A stretch of 64,000 nt of DNA from Nissolia schottii (Eukaryota > Streptophyta > Magnoliopsida > Fabales > Fabaceae), in contig QANU01105622.1 in assembly GCA_003254905.1 (NCBI GenBank), forward strand, positions 48,872-112,871. Reading direction: 5' to 3'. Shown piece by piece: positions 24,311 through 36,452 of this stretch. Every line of letters begins with the position of its first letter. The first letter of the stretch is position 1. A program made the translations under genes and the position numbers. The notes beneath the pieces were generated by a model. It did not search any database. It saw nothing but the letters and a program-made list of their open reading frames with translations, and was not told the DNA's origin.

Positions 24311-25554
24311 CTCTATCACGATTGTTTTGAATAGAGAGATTAATGTGTGCAACATCCAAATTTTATAAAAATTATTGTGAACCTGAAAATTTTGTAGAAA
24401 CTAAAATAAATACCAAAAAAATTTTTAGGAATCATGTTAAGTATAACTTGTTTTTTATGTCTCTCTACACGTTCTTTCATGTAAAAACTCTTTTGACTTG
24501 GGGCATAAATGATTTCTTTAAACATGGGTCCACAAAGATCAACAAGTAACACTGCCAAATTAAAGTATGGGCTAAACGGACCTTATGCCAAAAGCCCAAA
24601 AAAGTAAGAAGTCTTGCTTCATGCATAAGAAAATTTGCAAAACTTTCACTACCTAATCTTAGGTCCACACAACCGGTTTTTGTTTCTACTCTTGAAGCAG
24701 AAGAAACTAATGCATCTCAGCATAAATAGACAACTATTCTTTCATGATCTGTTTAGATATCGTGGTCGATGCCTTAATCAGTAACAGCTCTTAAGAATTA
24801 AAGAAATCAAAGGTGAAAAACTAATAAAAATCAATATGCTTGAAATTTAAGTTGAGGCCAGCTACGTTTTCTGGAAAGAAACCCATTTTTGTTCTCCAAT
24901 GATTTTTATTTTGGTAATGTCCTCCAACGATGTTTAGTTGAATAGGTAAAAAATGAAATGGTAAAATATGAAAATTAAGTTGAATATATAATAAGAATTT
25001 TATGTTAATGCATTATTAACATAAAATTCTTCTGCACATTTATTGTCAACTCAGTAAAAAATAATTCACTTTCACTTTCACAGTTTTACTATTTTAAAAA
25101 TCATATGTATAGAAATAAACAATCGAATAACAATGAAAAAGAAAAACCACATTCATAATATATCAAAACTAATGTATTTAATATAAACATATTTCTAACT
25201 TATTTTTTATTACAAAAGTCGAACTTATTTGTAACATTTGTATGTGAATCAATGTTTGGTTGATTGAAGTGGTTTGACATGTATTTTACTTAATCAAAGA
25301 TTTGAATTAAAAAATGTAAAAAATTAATATTGAGAGAGTTTTATCGACATAATGGACCAATCAAGCTCAAGTCTAAACAAGTGAATCCCAAAAAACATAT
25401 AACTGTAATTTTTCATTTTAAAGGAATAAAAAAGGTGATTTCCCAAATTCTTTCTCATCTACATTTGATGTCACTCTCAAAGGTGCATGTGAGAATTGAA
25501 ACAAAACGACACAAAGGAAAAGGCAAGAATAGCCCCCACCATTCATTTTTCTCC
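24311..25554. other. Intergenic DNA upstream of MIR393
   Basis: AT-rich; no gene recognised. Short frames at 24340-24670 on both strands are not similar to anything I know. Confidence 0.5.
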
Positions 25555-25561
25555 TATAAAA
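25555..25561 (+). promoter_or_regulatory. Candidate TATA box for MIR393
   Basis: CCTATAAAATC, about 160 bp upstream of the mature miRNA. This is compatible with a pol II promoter of the primary transcript. No experimental start site is implied. Confidence 0.5.
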
Positions 25562-25699
25562 TCAGAAAACAAGCCACAGTCACTTTATGGGCCACCATAC
25601 CATATATACAAAACGATCATCCAATATACACAAGATGCTGTTCTGTTCTGTTCTAGCCCTGAATAGATGAACAAAGCTCTTTCATGGAGAATACGCCTT

Positions 25700-25802
25700 A
25701 GTGTAGGTGGAGAGTTCCAAAGGGATCGCATTGATCCGATTCTCTTGTTTGCACTTCACTGTTTTGGATCATGCTATCCCTTCGGAATTTTCCATCATCT
25801 CT
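25700..25802 (+). ncRNA. MIR393: MIR393 microRNA precursor
   Basis: Mature miR393 is encoded at 25716-25737 (starts TCCAAAGGGATCGCATTG, ends ATCC). The star strand lies at about 25768-25788 (ATCATGCTATCCCTTCGGAA) on the 3' arm after a loop of about 30 nt. The arms pair over the whole 22 nt with few mismatches, and the stem extends below (TGGAGAG with TTTTCCA). Known plant miR393 directs cleavage of transcripts of TIR1/AFB auxin-receptor F-box proteins and so tunes auxin signalling. The sequence identity is exact for the conserved miRNA as I know it; expression cannot be judged. Confidence 0.93.
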
Positions 25803-28800
25803 AAATTTGATGTACGATAACACAACAGTGTATACCTTCTTAAGTGAAAACTACTCTTGAGTAAATCTTCTTCTCCTTCTCTATCTATTGCAATTGTGTG
25901 TATATCTTCTTTCACATTGAATTGCTTAGCTTTTTATTTTCTGATACGGTTAAATTATCACTTGATAGCATTCCTATAATCAAAACCATGCTATTTCACG
26001 AAGATGAAAATTTGATGCAGGTAGACATATTTAGACTTTAGAATGAAATGAATTTGCTTGAAGGCATGGATTAATCCATGAGTTTTTTTTTTTTTTTTGA
26101 ACTTATATAGAAAGTAAAGTAGGTTTTTAATTCTTTATCTTTATTTATTTTTCTAATGCAGTCTCTTGCATTACAAATTGTTTTAATCTTGATTTCTACT
26201 CACTTTTTTTCTCCACATAATTAAGTAATGGGTTAAGCTAACAAGTGTGTTAAAGACAATTATTAAGAAATTTAAAATAGAATAATTTAAAATTTTTAAT
26301 GCTTTCAATGCATTTGATACTTCATTTTTTATTTTTTCAATATAAATTTACTTCTTTTGAATTTCTTAATAAGTATCATTAAGATACTTATTAACCAAAC
26401 TCTTGTGTAATTAACAGAAGATATTGATTTGGCACAATTCACATTGCATCTATGTGCACATGGTGCCAGCATTTGAAAAAAGTGACAATGGACTCCATTG
26501 AAAATAATTTGTAAGGTAAGGATCAAATGGGGATAAAACAGAAGATAGGGACCACTTTTAAAAAAAAGGAAATACAAGGACCAAAATGCTTCTTCTACCC
26601 ATTTAAAATTATATAAGTTTTTTTTAAACGAGATTAGTTTTGATACACCATGAGCATAAATAATTTTACGCTATTATTCGGTCACATGTTTTGATATACA
26701 AGACTTTTGTGGTAGTGATTATAAAAGTTAAACATATTTACAAATGTGATAATACATTATTATATTAAAAGACAATCAATGAAGCAAAATTAAATCCTTT
26801 TTAAACTGATATTTTCCGGCATAGTTAAGCATGATTTTATCATTGATTGCCACTAACTCCCGCTAATTAAGCTCATCAAGAATCAACGATATTCCCTTTT
26901 TTTTTTTCAAAATCAATTTGTCCATTTCGTATTTCACTTTCTTGTGGATATATAATAAGTGAATAAAAAGTAGGTTGGCTGCATGTTTACCTATATATGA
27001 TTTCCCAACCATATCCATCTCTTTATTCCGAAATAGGGGGAAAAAGATGAGGATGAAAGTGATTTTTTATTCTAAGAAAAGTAATGGAGAATAAAGAGGA
27101 ACCCGTTTTCTCCGTTCCTCTCCGAACATTGCAGTATTATCCCAAACAATTTGAAGAAATGAATAGAAATCACATTCTTATCTTATTTTATTCAAGTTCT
27201 TTTCATTCTCTGTTTAGGCTTCAGTACGTGTAAAATTGCATCACTCCATATTTTTATTGAGACTATCATCAACAATATATTTTTCTGATTTTATATTTTG
27301 TGTTTTTGTTTTAAAAATTTTGTTAAGAAAAATAGTGAAAATAATAAAATATCATTTAATAAAATGAAAATAGAAGACAATATTTTATTGTTTTTCTATT
27401 TCTTTCGAAAACTTTTAAAAACAAAAAATACAAGAAATAAAATCAAAAACTCAATAAACCATTGGTGATTAGCAATGAAAGAATGGAATGAAATGCAATT
27501 TTAAGAAATCTCAAAAGATAGTTGTTGTTGATTATCTTGTAATCAAATAAGCATGAAGTGGAAAAAATACAGAGTTAACTTATTTGAATTCATTTTTCTA
27601 TATAGAACACACTTACAATACATTCACCACATTGAATAAGGTTCCAATAATATACACTTTATTGATAAATGAGTCAACATAATGTGTTCATTTTTCTTTA
27701 TAAATGATCAAATCAATTAAAGAAATGATTAACAAATATTTGGTTGATTGCAAATTAATGTGTTAGGAAATTAGGACATGTATCACATCACCTTTGAACA
27801 CGAGTGCCCCAGCTGACAAAGACAAAATCATCAATCAAACATGTCGTTTAGAAAAATTTTCATCCTCACATTCACACAGTTACATGATATCATACTTGAA
27901 CCAACAAACATTTGCTGCATGCACGTGTGATGCTGCTATCTACTTCATTCATTACCGATGATGACTTAAATCGTATCACACAAGCGTAGAGAAAATGATT
28001 GCTTTTGATGTGTCTGTTTGCTTTTAAGAATTTTGATTGTATTTGATACTTTAGTTTCCAAACTTGGTTAAAGGATAAGAGTAACGTTTGAGTTTTTTAA
28101 CTTATTTTCTCAAACTCTTTTTTAACTATGAAATGAGTTAAAAAGTTGATGCTTCAATATCTTGAAAATTTTAGAACATTCAATGTCTTATTTAGTAATT
28201 AGGAGAGAATTTAGAAAGATGAGTTAACAAGTTCAAATATTACTCTAAAGGATAAATATTGTAACTTTTCTGGTGCAATTAAAGTAAAAGTATGGATAAT
28301 TATTTTGGTAAAATTTATATCTTAAAATTTAGTTCAGAATTTTGATTCATTTTATGAATATCTCGACTCTTGTACAATATTAGTATAAAAAATTAATTAG
28401 CTACCGCTGTGTTGGGCCTCCATGGATTGCTACACATTTTCTGTACTCCAACTTCGTTTCTTATGATTGGGCTGCCCATAACTTGGGCCCAAGTCCTTAA
28501 TTATCTTATGTGTAATTTTTACATAATAATATTATATGTGCTTTTTTTTTATTATTATTAATTTTTTTTACTGTTTATGTTATGTATAAATTTTACATTT
28601 TAAATTATTGAAAGAGATCAAACATAATTTTATCATATAAAAATTATCCAAAAAAATTCATCCGCTTACATTTTCCTGCTCCTATGGCCACCCCACAGAA
28701 GATGTATATTAGCTGCAATATCTAGCTCATCATCACTTGCTACACCGCATTGCTTCCACCATTATATTAGCTTTTTGTTTCATTTTCCTTGCTTTCTTTT

Positions 28801-29360
28801 TTTATATGATTTTATTTTCCTTCGTGTTACAAAAGTTGTTGCTAGCGTACGATGTAATAGTAGTGAATTAAATGAGTTTATTATAAACATTCATCATCCT
28901 AAGTTGTCTGGATGTGTTTTTTTTTATGAGCAATAATCAGTGAAGTTTTTTATAATAATTTTACCATTAGATCAATAAAATAAAAATGAATTTTACTTTA
29001 TACTTTATAAATATAAGAATAAGATCCCTCACTTTATTCTCAGAGGGATTCAAATCTTTTTTTTTCTTTTTTTTCATGCAGTCAAATTATATGTATAATA
29101 TAATAACTGACATTATATATGTATATATCACACAGAAAAATAAATATTACAAAAACAGAAAAACAACTATCCATCACAAAAAAATAACATTAAACATACA
29201 TGTATATATACACGCATAAATATTTGATGATAATGTTTATTTTTCTGTTTTGTAATATTTATATCTGGAGTGCAGCATCAGCAGCCTCCCGAAGCTTGAA
29301 AGATAAGATGAGGGAGTGTGCATGAAGCTTGTTAGCTACAACACGTGTGGGAATTCCATA
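25803..29360. other. Long AT-rich intergenic region
   Basis: About 3.5 kb with no recognisable gene. Numerous A/T homopolymers and short direct repeats; no long frame. Small frames at 25330-25656, 26329-26577 and 28986-29219 look like chance. Confidence 0.55.
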
Positions 29361-29361
29361 T

Positions 29362-29600
29362 TGTTAAGTTAGTTAGTTAAATTAAATGTAAATTCACATG
29401 TAATTCAGTGTAAATTTAATGTACATTTCAGTAGCTCTCAGTTTATATATAAACCAATGTTATTCTCAATGAAATTAAGTGAATCATTTTACACAATCAA
29501 TTCAATTGAGTCATTCAAATTTTCTCTCATTTTCCCTCACTTTCTCCTCAGTTTCTGATCTGTTGCTTCATCACCATTCTTGATGCTGCTGAATTTCTAC
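29362..29600 (+). mobile_element. Candidate Copia-like solo LTR
   Basis: Starts TGTTAAGTTAGTTAGTTA and contains a TATATATAAACC box, a polyadenylation-like ATTCTCAATGAA stretch and a CT-rich tail, ending near TTCTACA at 29600. Sequence order is that of short plant Copia LTRs. ATAT occurs on both outer sides but is too short to be a convincing target duplication. Confidence 0.45.
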
Positions 29601-30891
29601 AATATCTCTATATAGAGTATATATAATGATTAAAAGTAATATTTTAGTTTTTCACATAGGAGGCAAAAAGGGGCCAAGATCTCCCTGATTGTGGGAAGAT
29701 TCATGGCGAAGTTTTGTAGTGGTCAATACATTAGCCAATTCCATTGCCGCAGGCGCTGACTATGCAATCACACAGAATTTCTTCCGCAAACAACGGTGGT
29801 TACACAGCAAGAAAATTGCTCAATTAGTTAATGGATTTTTCTCTTCTTTGTCTTGACTAAGTTTGCAAACTACAAAGCAAAAATAACTACAAGTCAAGCT
29901 TTACTTTTTATCCCCCATGACCCTAGCTTTCACGAAACAATAGTGGTTGATTGATTGATTAAAACTAAAATCCAGGCATAATTACATGTAATTGTAAACT
30001 CACAAACCAAATGTACAAAACACAATGAAATTTAGTAATTACTCCGTGGATCCTATTCTATATGCGGCTTTATATTTAAAATTTTGTTCCACATTAGATG
30101 TTGTTTTGATTAGATTAAGAAAATATTAGTTATTATCTTTTCAATTATACTCCTATTTATTATGAACTCTCTATTGCATTATAATTTTTTATAACACTTA
30201 TTGAAGGTAATTTAGTCTAAATACTTAATATTTTCTTTTAGGTATATGTAAATTAATTAATTTTTAATATATATATATATATAATGACATGTAATATTAG
30301 AAGGAAAAAAAGTACTAAAATGGGAGATACCCTTTAAAAAGTAAAGCTCGATATGGATGGACGCAAGTACTCGACTTCAAATGTTGATAAAAAATTAACT
30401 GCTTATGTTAAGTGAAGTCCCATACTTTCTTTTGGTAAACGTTAACTCGCACGTTATTAAGGCATATGACTGACAATATTTGTAATGACTTGAGAAATTC
30501 TCTTTTTAGCATCTGTTTAATTGGGGATAAAAGTCATCTTACTTATCAATTTAATTCAAGCTATAACTTGTACCCTTAATTTTAACTCAAACTAAACACA
30601 AACTATACGTTGATATTTAGAGTTGAGTTGGACTTACTCAATTATAAGAGTTTAAGGATATGCTTGTGAGTTTTGAGAGAAGGAAAAGGGAAGTCATCAA
30701 AGGAGAAGGGGGAAGAAATGAAGGAATTTTAGATTGTTTTCGCTTGTTCATGAGTTTAAAATAGAGAGAGAAGGACAATTGGGGAGTCATAATGTATTTT
30801 TTGTAATTTTATTATTTAAAATAATTAATATGTTTATAATATTATTTAGAATTTAATTTCTAATCGTGTAAGATTTTTTTAATTTTTAATG

Positions 30892-30935
<44 letters not shown>

Positions 30936-31569
30936 TAATATTTATATATAATATACTTATTTTAATACAGGCTATAATAAAACCTTCTAAATTTTACCCA
31001 AAAAAAAACCTTCGAAAATATTTCCTTTTCAAAATGAAAAACAGTAAACATGAGTGAATTATATAAACATTTTTATTCTCTCCCTTCCCCTCTCAAAAAA
31101 AACCTTTCAACACTCCCTAAAATATATACATGGCCGTTTATGATAATTCGAAATTTTCTGATCATAGTTTGAGATGGCACACACCTCACATCTTAGAGGA
31201 ATCAAATCCTATTAAAAGTCACGTCTATTAAAAGTAATTTGTTCTTCTTTGCCGTATACCATGTGTCAAGTTGTCTTGAAATGTAAGTCTAATTCATTTC
31301 TTTTTGGTTCTGTGTATTATTTTTCTGGTTCTAATCTAATTCACTAACAATGTATATTATGTATTAAACAAAATCATTTGCAAATCAAACTTGTGCATTA
31401 ACATTCCCTGAAAAATTAAAACACTTCATGTAGCTTAATTATATTTGTTTTTATTACGTATCAGAATGAAAAAGAACAATTTTTTTCTCTCCTTTTTCAT
31501 GCAACAAAAACAAATGAAAAAGAACATACAACTATGATCAAACAACGGCATAACCTACATTTTAGTTAC
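29601..31569. other. AT-rich intergenic DNA
   Basis: Contains an (AT)n microsatellite at about 30897-30931. A moderately GC-rich island at 29660-29830 has no long frame and is not recognised. Confidence 0.5.
30897..30931. repeat. (AT)n microsatellite
   Basis: About 16 AT dinucleotides in an AT-rich context. Confidence 0.9.
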
Positions 31570-31804
31570 GAGTAAAACATTATTTTCGTCCTTAAAATTA
31601 ACTGTTTTGATTAATTTTGTCTCCAAATCTTTAAAATTATTTAGACTGTTCTTGAAATTACCAAACGTCCGTCATTTTTGTCCATCTAATGTATTTTTTT
31701 AGACAAATTTAATTAACATTTAATACTTTTAATAATTTTTTAAAAATTAAAAGATAAAATTAATAAAAGCGTTAAACTTTAAGGATGGAAATAATGTTTT
31801 ACTC
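31570..31804. mobile_element. 235-bp MITE-like inverted-repeat element
   Basis: Left end GAGTAAAACATTATTT at 31570 is the inverse of AAATAATGTTTTACTC ending at 31804, followed inward by TCCTTAAA on both sides. The interior is AT-rich and non-coding. No clear target duplication. Confidence 0.65.
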
Positions 31805-32607
31805 ATTTAATTATCGCTAAGATTCGCCTCTCACATTCCTCCTCTACCGCCATAGTTAATAAAAGAAAAAGAAAACTATGATGCAACAACAAAAGGTAAT
31901 TTTTCGTTGTGACGACGCTTTCCATACGAAACCAAATAAATGAGCAATGTTTTGTTTCCTTTATAAATTCCAACATAATGGTGGTGGTGTCGTGGCAGAT
32001 CCACACTGGTAATAGAGTGGCCGTAGGGACCGCCACTGATGGCGCGGTATATTTGGTTGACTTCTATTCCAACCCTTTAATTCGTTTGGTGAATCATCAG
32101 TTCAACCATGTGTCTCCCCTGAAATCAAGTACGCTAGTATTAAGTTCCCCGAATTTTCTCTTTTTTAAAGTCATGGGGTATATTTTAATACTCTTTTAAT
32201 ATAAAACTGACATTTGTTACTTGTTCGATGCGATTTTAATTGAGGAGGTTAAGTCGAGATTTTACATACGATTAAAAAAATAAAATAAAAATATAAGACA
32301 TAGAATTAAAATACGATTTAAATAATAATATTATATAATAAAAGGGATAATATTAAAATTAATTAACCTTTTTAAACTTGTAAGATTATACAATTTTAAA
32401 ATTTTAATCAAAATCTTACCACTATAAGGCATTTTTATTAATTTTGAACGCAAGTTACTTATAAACTCAGGAAAGCTATAACCCCCCCCCCCCAACCACA
32501 AAAAAAATACTTGATCTTTTTCTGTTCAAACCTATATTGTGTTATTCACATTGGAAAGTCCACTTTCTGCCAAACCCCATAATTACCTTTTGAAATACTA
32601 AAACCCC

Positions 32608-32615
32608 TATAAATA
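32608..32615 (+). promoter_or_regulatory. TATA box of the PAR1-family gene
   Basis: TATAAATA, 154 bp upstream of the ATG at 32762. Confidence 0.65.
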
Positions 32616-32761
32616 CACTAGCCATCAACTCATCAAGCCTCACACCATTCAATTCCTCCAAGGCAAGTAGCACAAGCAGAGAGTCATTATAAATCTTCCA
32701 AAATCCCCTGCTAATTTTGGCCACCCTCACCCCCTCTAGCTGCTGCTGCTTCTTTAAAGCT

Positions 32762-34070
32762 ATGGCCTCTAACTTCAGCATGAGGACTTTGGTGATAATT
32801 GCCCTTGCATTTTCTCTTGCCGTGCAAGACACTCTTGGTAAGTTTCAAAAGAGAAAAAATAACTCACTTTCCTCCTTATTAAAGTTGTTATATGTATGAT
32901 GTATATACAATTCACAAATCAATTAGAGGTGAATGAAACGCTAAGACGTGATCCTAATTAAAAAGGTAAAATAGCGATTCAACATTTACATAATCCAAAT
33001 TTTATTGCTAATTGAAACGTAACCGATAATCAATCATAACACATGCAGGAGGGATAGAATGCGAGCAACTGAGCCACGAGACGTGCTCGTTCGCGGTGTC
33101 ATCGGGCGGGAAACGGTGCGTGCTTGAGAAGCAAGTAAAGAGGAGCGGTGAGGAAGCATACACATGCAGGACGTCAGAGATTGAAGCTGATAAATTGAAG
33201 GACCACATCGAAAGTGACCAATGCATCAAGGCCTGTGGCTTGGACAGGAAGTCACTCGGAATCTCATCGGATTCTCTTCTCGAGTCTCGCTTCACGCACA
33301 AGCTCTGCTCCCCACAGTGCTACCAGACCTGCGCCAATGTCGTCGACCTCTACTTCAATCTCGCCGCCGGTGAAGGTAACACACATAACTTTATGACAAC
33401 TATTTTAGACAAATCTTTAAAGTGAAAGATGATAATAAGGATGTATCCATCCTTACAATATGTATTTTTATTATTTTAAGGTTAAAGAGTGTTATTAAAT
33501 CAGTTTTAATAATCAACTTAAAAATCCTTAAATCCTTTTAATTCAGAATTTCGCTCAAAATAAATATTTCACATACTGTTCAATATATATTAGGAGTGAA
33601 ATTTTAATTAAGAAATCACTTAAAAAGATTTATCATTTTTTTTAAGAGAATCATAAGACTTTTTGTTGAGTGCACGTCTGGTTTGATGTTAAAAAGAGTT
33701 CAAATAATGATTATTATTATTATTATTAATTTTTTAAAAAGAGTATTATCCCTAAATGTATAACATACATGACATATTATATTTCTCCTAATTTTATGTG
33801 CCAAATAGGCCATGGTTGAGTTTTTTTTTACTATCTTTATTTTCTTCTAAAATAAAAAATGTATGTTTAGGTGTGTTTCTTCCCAAGTTATGTGAAGCAG
33901 AAGGTTCAAATGCTCGCCGAGGAATGGCTGAACTAAAGAGCTCTGGCATTGTGGCACCAGGACCTGTGCACCCTGTGCAGTTCACCGCCATTCCTCCACA
34001 ACCTGCTTTTAACAACCCGGTGGAGTTCACGGCTGAACCCACCGTTGCCCCAGCATCCCCACCATACTAA
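32762..34070 (+). CDS. PAR1-family secreted cysteine-rich protein
   Basis: Member of the plant PAR1 (photoassimilate-responsive) family, small putatively secreted proteins of unknown biochemical role, first described from transcripts induced when sugars accumulate. Three exons: 32762-32837, 33049-33375 and 33871-34070, totalling 603 nt or 200 aa plus stop. Residues about 1-25 form a signal peptide (RTLVIIALAFSLAVQDTLG). The mature part starts with ECEQLSHETCSFAVSSGGKRC and contains the family words SDQCIKACGLDRKSLGISSD, LCSPQCYQTC and VDLYFNLAAGEGVFLPKLC, with ten Cys in all. The C-terminus (about residues 160-200) is Pro-rich (APGPVHPVQF, PPQPAF, PASPPY). The intact frame, splice sites and TATA box indicate a functional gene. 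Confidence 0.93.
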
Positions 34071-34317
34071 GTAGCACATTATACTAGAACAGAGAAAGGA
34101 ATTATGAGTGAGATACTACACACATGCTTAGTTATATGTAATAATTAAGTTACACCTACGCATATATTAGTTTTGGAATCTATTATCGCTCCCCCCAATA
34201 TTTGTATTTTGTAATACACACTGTGGCTTACTTCACAGTAATAAGGTGTAGCTTTTATATCTATAAACTGCTTGCTTTAATTTTTGGTCTGGCTAAATAC
34301 CAACTACTCCCCTCTAC

Positions 34318-34390
34318 CAAGGAATGCGTAAATCAATTGGCAGAGAATTGTTTTTCGCTTAATCAGAAGTCATGGTTTCAATTTTTTGGT
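34318..34390 (+). other. tRNA-Lys-like SINE relic
   Basis: CAATTGGCAGAGAATTG resembles a D-arm/A box, CTTAATCAGAAGTC an anticodon arm with a TT-A context, and CATGGTTTCAATTTT a T-arm/B box. Order and spacing match a tRNA, but stems are degraded. Probably a decayed tRNA-derived element. Confidence 0.35.
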
Positions 34391-35564
34391 ATGCAATTGC
34401 GTCAACATTCAAAAGGCGAGCCATCCAAGTGTTCGATAGGAGGATATACATATCCATAAATATATCTAGTTATCTGTACTCTTATGTATATAAAAACAAG
34501 AACAGCCCAAACTCCATCAATAAAAAATGGTGCTTTTCTTAAAACAGAGCAAGTAAACCAATTGCATTAATGTATCAGTCAACCAAATAATTGAAGAACC
34601 TTTAAGAAGAAATAATTGAAAAAAATAATTCAGCCAAATTACTGGATTGTAACAACATCTTGAAATTTCATGCAGATGAGGCAGTGCCTTCAGAAAATCA
34701 GTCAAATAAGGAAAGTCCACAACTCTCAAGTATAAATCTAGTTCTATTGTCCATATTGGTTCCATTGATTTATTCGATAGCAGATGACGCACATATTTTT
34801 AGTATTGGTTTGGTAGCCAAATAATCAATTATCTCTCATGACTCGCGTGAGTGAGGCCCTACCATGAAGGTAACGTCTATCCGAAAGCCGAAGTGAACAT
34901 ATATTGCATCATTGTTGATTTCCATCATTTTTGGCCCTCCAAGTTCTGTCCCCAACAATGTCTTGCAAATGCTGTTCATGACTTTAGTTTTTGAGGTGAA
35001 GGGGAAGACTTGTAGATTATACCGTTCACAAGTTTAAATCTTGTAAAATCTTCATTTATTAGTTTATTAAATTAGAAGAATTTAATTAATTTTTTAATGA
35101 AACATACCATTTTGTTTTTATTAAAACTTTTAAATACTAATTTTATCAATCAATTAAACATATTAATTATAATCATTTATTATAATAAAGTTTAAAATTT
35201 TTAAAAAAAGTATAAACTCTCAATTTTCCTCCCTTAAATATTACACTGAACAAAAATGAAATAAAATCTTCTAAGCTCTCTTATTCTTACGTGTTCCATC
35301 TTCCCTTAAACTCCCCTGCGTTCCATTTTCTTTCCTCTAAACTCGTGAACATAGCGCCTAAAAAATTATCAGCATCGTTCTGCAAATGGATTTCTGTTTA
35401 TATAATAAAAGACTTGCATCCGGAATGGCAATACAAATATCTTTTATGTTCTTAATACAAAATACGCTTCTTGTAGTCTAGGCTCATGCCATTAATTAAA
35501 TTCTTAACACGGTTATTTACTTCGAAATTTTTATATAATTACACTACTACTGAAGTCCCCTAAA

Positions 35565-36000
35565 TTCTGGAGCCAACAAAAATATTTACAAATGTATAAT
35601 TTTAGTTTTTTTTTTTTTAAAAAAAGAGTCTAAAATCGCCATAGTGACAATTTCAAACTTTTAAAATTTTTCTTTTTTAAAAATGTCTAAAATCGCTATA
35701 GAGTGCCTAATTTTGGAGCCAACATATCTCGCCGATTAAAGGGTTGGGAGTCGGCCCCAAAAAAATTTTAATACGATATTATGGTCCAACAAAAATATTT
35801 ACGAATGTATGATTTTAGATTTTTTTTTTATAAAATCTGAAATCGCCATACTCAGTAACAATTTCGAACTTTTAAAATTTTTCTTTTTCAAAAATGTCTA
35901 AAATCGCCATAGAGTGTTTGCAATTTCAGTCTTTTTTTTTAAATGTTTAAAATCGCCACAGGATGTGACAATTTCAGACCAAAACCTATACATTTGCAAA
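35565..36000. repeat. Diverged tandem repeat with TAAAATCGCCAT motif
   Basis: Units beginning CCAACAAAAATATTTAC (about 35573 and 35787) are followed by T-runs, TCTAAAATCGCCATAG or variants, and CAATTTC plus CTTTTAAAATTTTTC. The core TAAAATCGC(C/T)A recurs five times or so between 35630 and 35955. Family unknown. Confidence 0.65.
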
Positions 36001-36452
36001 TTTTTGTTTCAACCTATATTTTAATATATGGGTTATACCAAATGGCATAGAAATGTAAAGAGGCCCTCGCTAGCTATCCAATGTCGGCAAAATCATGTCA
36101 ATTTTATCCATGCAAGTAATGGAAGGGCCAAAATTAGAAAAATTTAAATCAACACAAGCAAATTAACAGGTAGGAACCAAAACCTTTAGAAAGATATTCA
36201 AATATTGCAGGAATATCATCTAGAATTCAATCTACCATAAGTTGTCAGGGCATCATCAACATCAATGTAGCATGCACAAAAATAAAACCCTATAAAACAA
36301 AACTACCATAGCCTGATAGCCACACACACAACGCAGATCGCCCCAAAACAATCCAAACCCCGAAAAAGGCATTCAGGTTGAGGGAGAAAAAGGACAAAAT
36401 CAGTAGGTATCATCACAACCAACCACACACACACCATTAGAGACACTAATAT

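Larger units (their letters stand above)
34071..36452. other. Intergenic DNA between PAR1 and beta-tubulin
   Basis: Contains a tRNA-like relic at 34318-34390 and a diverged tandem duplication at 35565-36000 (listed). Otherwise AT-rich, with the last few hundred bases being the 3' flank of the tubulin gene. Confidence 0.55.

Noticed and set aside
29660..29830. GC-richer island as a gene
   Set aside because: No frame longer than a few dozen codons in any phase and no recognisable domain.
31909..32199. Coding frame with VAVGTATDGAVYLVDFY
   Set aside because: Slightly gene-like in composition but no family recognised, no splice partners and overlapped by an antisense frame; not supportable as a gene.
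34318..34390. Functional tRNA gene
   Set aside because: Acceptor and T stems do not pair and the T-loop is degraded; kept only as a relic.
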